Shown: piece after piece, positions 40,284-42,448 of the stretch | Numbering within the stretch: the stretch's first letter is position 1 | Layout: each line of letters opens with the position of its first letter | NCBI RefSeq assembly: GCF_016907055.1 | Contig: NZ_JAFBBG010000014.1 | Location: forward strand, 1-42,448 | Reading direction: 5' to 3' | DNA: 42,448 nt | From: Paracholeplasma morum | Lineage (GTDB): Bacteria; Bacillota_I; Bacilli_A; Acholeplasmatales; UBA5453 | Position numbers and translations under genes: made by a program | Notes under the pieces: generated by a model | What the model saw: the letters and a program-made list of their open reading frames with translations, nothing else | What the model was told of the DNA's origin: nothing | The model's database searches: none

Positions 40284-40835
40284 ATGAAGAAAAATGAATA
40301 CTTAGATATCTTCTTCACATTCTTCAAAATCGGATTATTTACCTTTGGGGGTGGATATGCCATGATTGGAGTTATGCAAAGAGATATTGTTGAAAAGAAA
40401 AAATGGATTGATGAAGAAACGATGTTAGAACTCATTACCATTAGTGAAGCAACCCCAGGACCATTTGCGATTAATGGGGCAACTTATATTGGTTATCAAC
40501 ATAAGAAGTTCTTAGGGTCTTTGTTTGCAACTCTAGGCGTCGTATTACCGAGCTTTATTGTGATTTTAATAATCTCACTATTTCTAGAAGCCTTTAGTGA
40601 GAATGTCTATATTGCAAACGCCTTAAAAGGAATCTCTGCTGGTGTATCTGTATTGATCTTTAATGCTTTATTCAAATTATCAAAAAAAGTGAAAATGAAT
40701 GTCATTAACATACTTTTAATTTTAATGGCGTTTGGGGTATCGTTTTTTACCAATTTCTCAATTATCCTTTTATTACTGATTACAGGGATATTTGGGTTTA
40801 TCGTATCTTTTATTCAAAGAGGTAAGAAGATATGA
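40284..40835 (+). CDS. Chromate transporter family protein, subunit 1
   Basis: The 183-residue protein is a short CHR domain: 'FFKIGLFTFGGGYAMIG' (13-29), 'ISEATPGPFAINGATYIGY' (about 53-71) and 'SLFATLGVVLPSFIVI', with five or six membrane segments. In Gram-positive bacteria two such half-size proteins encoded side by side replace the fused ChrA and form a heterodimer. They export chromate or similar oxyanions by exchange. It overlaps subunit 2 by 4 bases (ATGA). Ribosome site AAGGGG at 40271-40276. Confidence 0.92.
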   Translation: MKKNEYLDIFFTFFKIGLFTFGGGYAMIGVMQRDIVEKKKWIDEETMLELITISEATPGPFAINGATYIGYQHKKFLGSLFATLGVVLPSFIVILIISLFLEAFSENVYIANALKGISAGVSVLIFNALFKLSKKVKMNVINILLILMAFGVSFFTNFSIILLLLITGIFGFIVSFIQRGKKI

Positions 40836-41386
40836 TGGCACTCTTAAAGTTTTTTTTCGTATTCTTTAGAATCGGTTTATTCACCTTTGGCGGTGGGTAT
40901 GCGATGATCCCGATGATCAGACAAGAAATGACCCTAGGGGGTTATTTGACTGTCGATCAAGTCAATCAGTTTATTGGGATTGCAGAATCTACCCCAGGAC
41001 CATTCGCAATCAATATGGCAACCTTTGCTGGGTACCATAGTTATGGCATTTGGGGTTCCGTATTCGCAACCCTAGGCGTAGTACTCCCTAGTTTTATCAT
41101 CATCCTTTTAATTGCTTATTTTAGCGATAAGTTCATTAAGACTAGACCAGTTCAAACCATTCTAAGTTACTTAAAACCTGTTATTCTTGGGTTAATTCTA
41201 AGTGCGGGGATTGGGGTATTGTTACATGCTATATTAGGTGATTACTTTGAAGAAATCACATTTGATTATAAAGCATTAATCATATTCTTATGTGTATTTA
41301 TCTCATCAAAGGTTTTTAAAAAGTTATCTCCTATTCACTTAGTACTGTTATCGGCTTTGTTGGGGCTAATTGTATACGCTTTATAG
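40832..41386 (+). CDS. Chromate transporter family protein, subunit 2
   Basis: The 184-residue partner of the upstream gene repeats the same motifs: 'FFRIGLFTFGGGYAMIPM' (about 9-26), 'IAESTPGPFAINMATFAGY' (about 50-68) and 'SVFATLGVVLPSFIIILL'. It is a paralogue, not a copy; the two differ in the second half. Both halves are needed for activity in studied pairs. In a mollicute the natural substrate may be another anion rather than chromate. No regulator gene is adjacent. Confidence 0.92.
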   Translation: MMALLKFFFVFFRIGLFTFGGGYAMIPMIRQEMTLGGYLTVDQVNQFIGIAESTPGPFAINMATFAGYHSYGIWGSVFATLGVVLPSFIIILLIAYFSDKFIKTRPVQTILSYLKPVILGLILSAGIGVLLHAILGDYFEEITFDYKALIIFLCVFISSKVFKKLSPIHLVLLSALLGLIVYAL

Positions 41387-41395
41387 GTGTTTTCA

Positions 41396-41424
41396 TTGAC
41401 TATAAGCGTGCCTTTTATTATAAT
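41396..41424 (+). promoter_or_regulatory. Promoter of the acetate transporter gene
   Basis: TTGACT (41396-41401), 17-base spacer, TATAAT (41419-41424). Transcription starts about 41431, so the TTG at 41433 is not a usable start. Confidence 0.88.
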
Positions 41425-41430
41425 TGGAAT

Positions 41431-41447
41431 AGTTGGCTAGACCAACT
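41431..41447. promoter_or_regulatory. Palindrome at the transcription start, possible operator
   Basis: AGTTGG-ctaga-CCAACT, a perfect 6-bp inverted repeat with a 5-base spacer, directly at the predicted start of transcription, well upstream of the ribosome site. It may be a repressor site or an RNA hairpin. Confidence 0.55.
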
Positions 41448-41477
41448 AAAAAAATAGATAATAGGAGACATTACTTC

Positions 41478-42029
41478 ATGCAAAAAGAATTAAAATTAGC
41501 TAATCCAGGACCACTAGGTTTATTAGGGTTTGGATTAACAACCGTATTACTGAATTTACACAATGCAGGCTTAATCCCACTATCGATGGTAATCATCGCT
41601 ATGGGTATCGCAATGGGGGGATTCGCACAAATCATTGCCGGTGTTTTAGAGTTTAAAACAGGCAACACTTTCGGTGGAACGGCTTTTACTAGCTATGGTT
41701 TCTTCTGGTTAAGCTTAGTGATTATTTGGTTATTCCCTAAAGCTGGCTTAGAAGCTGACAAGGTTTCAATGGGCTTTTACTTATTGTTGTGGGGCTTATA
41801 TACAGCATTCATGTTTATTGGCACATTAAAACACAATAGAACAACCCAAATCATCTTTGGATCATTAGCGTTATTATTCTTCTTACTTGCCTTAGGAGAT
41901 TTCACTAAAGTAGAATTAATCACAACCATTGCTGGTTATGTTGGTATCTTCTCAGGGTTAAGCGCATTTTATGGTGCTGTTGCTCAAGTGGTAAATAACG
42001 AGTTTGGAAAAAAAGTATTGCCTCTATAA
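41478..42029 (+). CDS. Acetate uptake transporter (SatP/YaaH, GPR1/FUN34 family)
   Basis: The 183-residue membrane protein shows six hydrophobic segments and the family signature [14 protein letters not shown] near its start (residues 8-21), then '[16 protein letters not shown]' and '[15 protein letters not shown]'. GPR1/FUN34/YaaH proteins carry acetate (and succinate) across the membrane, often together with protons. ATG 41478 has AGGAGA at 41463-41468; a longer reading would begin at the transcription start. In a fermenting mollicute it might export or take up acetate according to conditions. Single gene. Confidence 0.92.
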   Translation: MQKELKLANPGPLGLLGFGLTTVLLNLHNAGLIPLSMVIIAMGIAMGGFAQIIAGVLEFKTGNTFGGTAFTSYGFFWLSLVIIWLFPKAGLEADKVSMGFYLLLWGLYTAFMFIGTLKHNRTTQIIFGSLALLFFLLALGDFTKVELITTIAGYVGIFSGLSAFYGAVAQVVNNEFGKKVLPL

Positions 42030-42036
42030 AAAAATA

Positions 42037-42070
42037 TAAGAATCTCTTTCGTTAGAGATTCTTTTTTTCT
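42037..42070 (+). terminator. Terminator after the acetate transporter gene
   Basis: Perfect 9-bp stem agaatctct / agagattct with loop ttcgtt, followed by T7. Confidence 0.94.
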
Positions 42071-42081
42071 AAATAAAAACG

Positions 42082-42090
42082 TGTTATACT
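42082..42090 (+). promoter_or_regulatory. Extended -10 element, last gene
   Basis: TGTTATACT, 20 bases before the ATG at 42111. Confidence 0.6.
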
Positions 42091-42110
42091 AACTAAAAAG
42101 GATTGATACT

Positions 42111-42395
42111 ATGACAAAAGCTCAAAAAACACTTGTATGGGTTTTATTATGTACAAGTAGTATAGGATTTTTTGGAAGTCTAATTGACAATGGACTCAGT
42201 ACATTTTTATACTTTACCCACCAATCTAACCTCATGGTATGGATTACCTCTATTTTAGTTATAAAAGGAAATCAGAAGTATCTACCGTGGCTTTCCATGA
42301 TAACGTTAGTAAGCATCTTAATGACTGGGATCATATTCAACACCTTATTGATTGAATATGAAGCAAGCATGGCACCTCATCATCTTTTTTATTGA
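42111..42395 (+). CDS. Pr6Pr-like membrane protein, frame-broken or partial at the edge
   Basis: The 94-codon frame encodes three membrane segments with 'TFLYFTHQSNLMVWI' (about 31-45) and 'MTGIIFNTLLIEYEA' (about 71-85), resembling the Pr6Pr family of small membrane proteins of unknown function (normally about 200 residues). It stops at TGA 42393 just after 'APHHLF'. With one additional T in the T6 run at 42385-42390, the frame stays open to the window edge and reads 'HHLFLLTRKVHPLLFYHLT', which fits the family's H...HP(L)L pattern better. So the gene is probably longer, with a frameshift or a base error, and continues beyond the window. Confidence 0.6.
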   Translation: MTKAQKTLVWVLLCTSSIGFFGSLIDNGLSTFLYFTHQSNLMVWITSILVIKGNQKYLPWLSMITLVSILMTGIIFNTLLIEYEASMAPHHLFY

Positions 42396-42448
42396 CTAGG
42401 AAAGTTCATCCTTTATTGTTCTATCATCTAACAACCACACAGTTTTTT

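Noticed and set aside
41433-41477. A longer N terminus for the acetate transporter
   Set aside because: It would begin at the predicted transcription start and inside a palindrome; the ribosome site fits ATG 41478.

Overview
This window reads as chromosomal DNA of a wall-less, low-GC Firmicutes relative, most likely a free-living mollicute of the Acholeplasma/Izemoplasma type. The evidence is the AT-rich sequence, gene families shared with Firmicutes, many membrane and lipoproteins but no cell-wall genes, and several cyclic-di-GMP enzymes. TGA is a true stop (for example at 1624, 4877, 10831 and 29241) and Trp is TGG, so the code is standard, which fits Acholeplasma and not Mycoplasma. The species cannot be fixed from this sequence alone.

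Layout. 1-405: end of an rRNA operon (23S 3' end, 5S, tRNA-Asn). 551-4879: a small membrane protein, two tandem YjdJ-type acetyltransferases, then a MATE pump - uridine kinase - MTA/SAH nucleosidase - DJ-1 operon. 4899-5318: a tRNA operon (Glu, Arg, Pro, Gly) with a near-consensus promoter and a terminator. 5366-11695: Nudix hydrolase, DUF2188 membrane protein, luciferase-like oxidoreductase, cystine-type symporter, DUF3267 membrane protease-like protein, and an ABC-2 exporter pair. 11830-15163: a possible 36-residue membrane peptide, a probable guanidine-IV (mepA) riboswitch before a second MATE pump, a decayed aldose-1-epimerase, a sugar O-acetyltransferase and a YwaF/TMEM164-type membrane protein. 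15284-20430: two metal/metalloid modules, a minus-strand SmtB-type regulator with a P1B-4 ATPase, and a plus-strand ArsR - ArsP-like permease - thioredoxin-like operon, with a GAF-GGDEF protein between them. 20501-26407: unknown membrane protein, small lipoprotein, membrane GDPD, CorA, and a large GGDEF/HD-GYP sensor.

The most unusual region is 26446-33595. An ABC exporter (minus) faces a tightly overlapping trio (plus): an HprK-like kinase fused to a PqqD domain, a short S26-type peptidase, and an NTP_transf_5-type nucleotidyltransferase. They are followed, under a separate promoter, by a 43-codon gene whose product has a YxxPxV leader-like motif. That gene overlaps by one base the start of a secreted endonuclease I whose reading frame is broken twice, in two A7 runs, with the shifts cancelling. 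I read this as a candidate peptide-modification (RiPP-like, possibly phospho- or nucleotidyl-peptide) and export locus without lasso cyclase or radical SAM genes. Its product is unknown.

33660-42395: an X2/FN3-like lipoprotein, a GGDEF-EAL protein, M29 aminopeptidase, a two-gene ATPase + TOPRIM-like pair that looks like phage defence, a SecB-like protein, a split chromate transporter pair, an acetate transporter of the SatP family, and a frame-broken Pr6Pr-like membrane protein at the edge. Promoters in this window very often carry an extended -10 (TGnTATAAT), and most transcription units end in clear hairpin-plus-U terminators.
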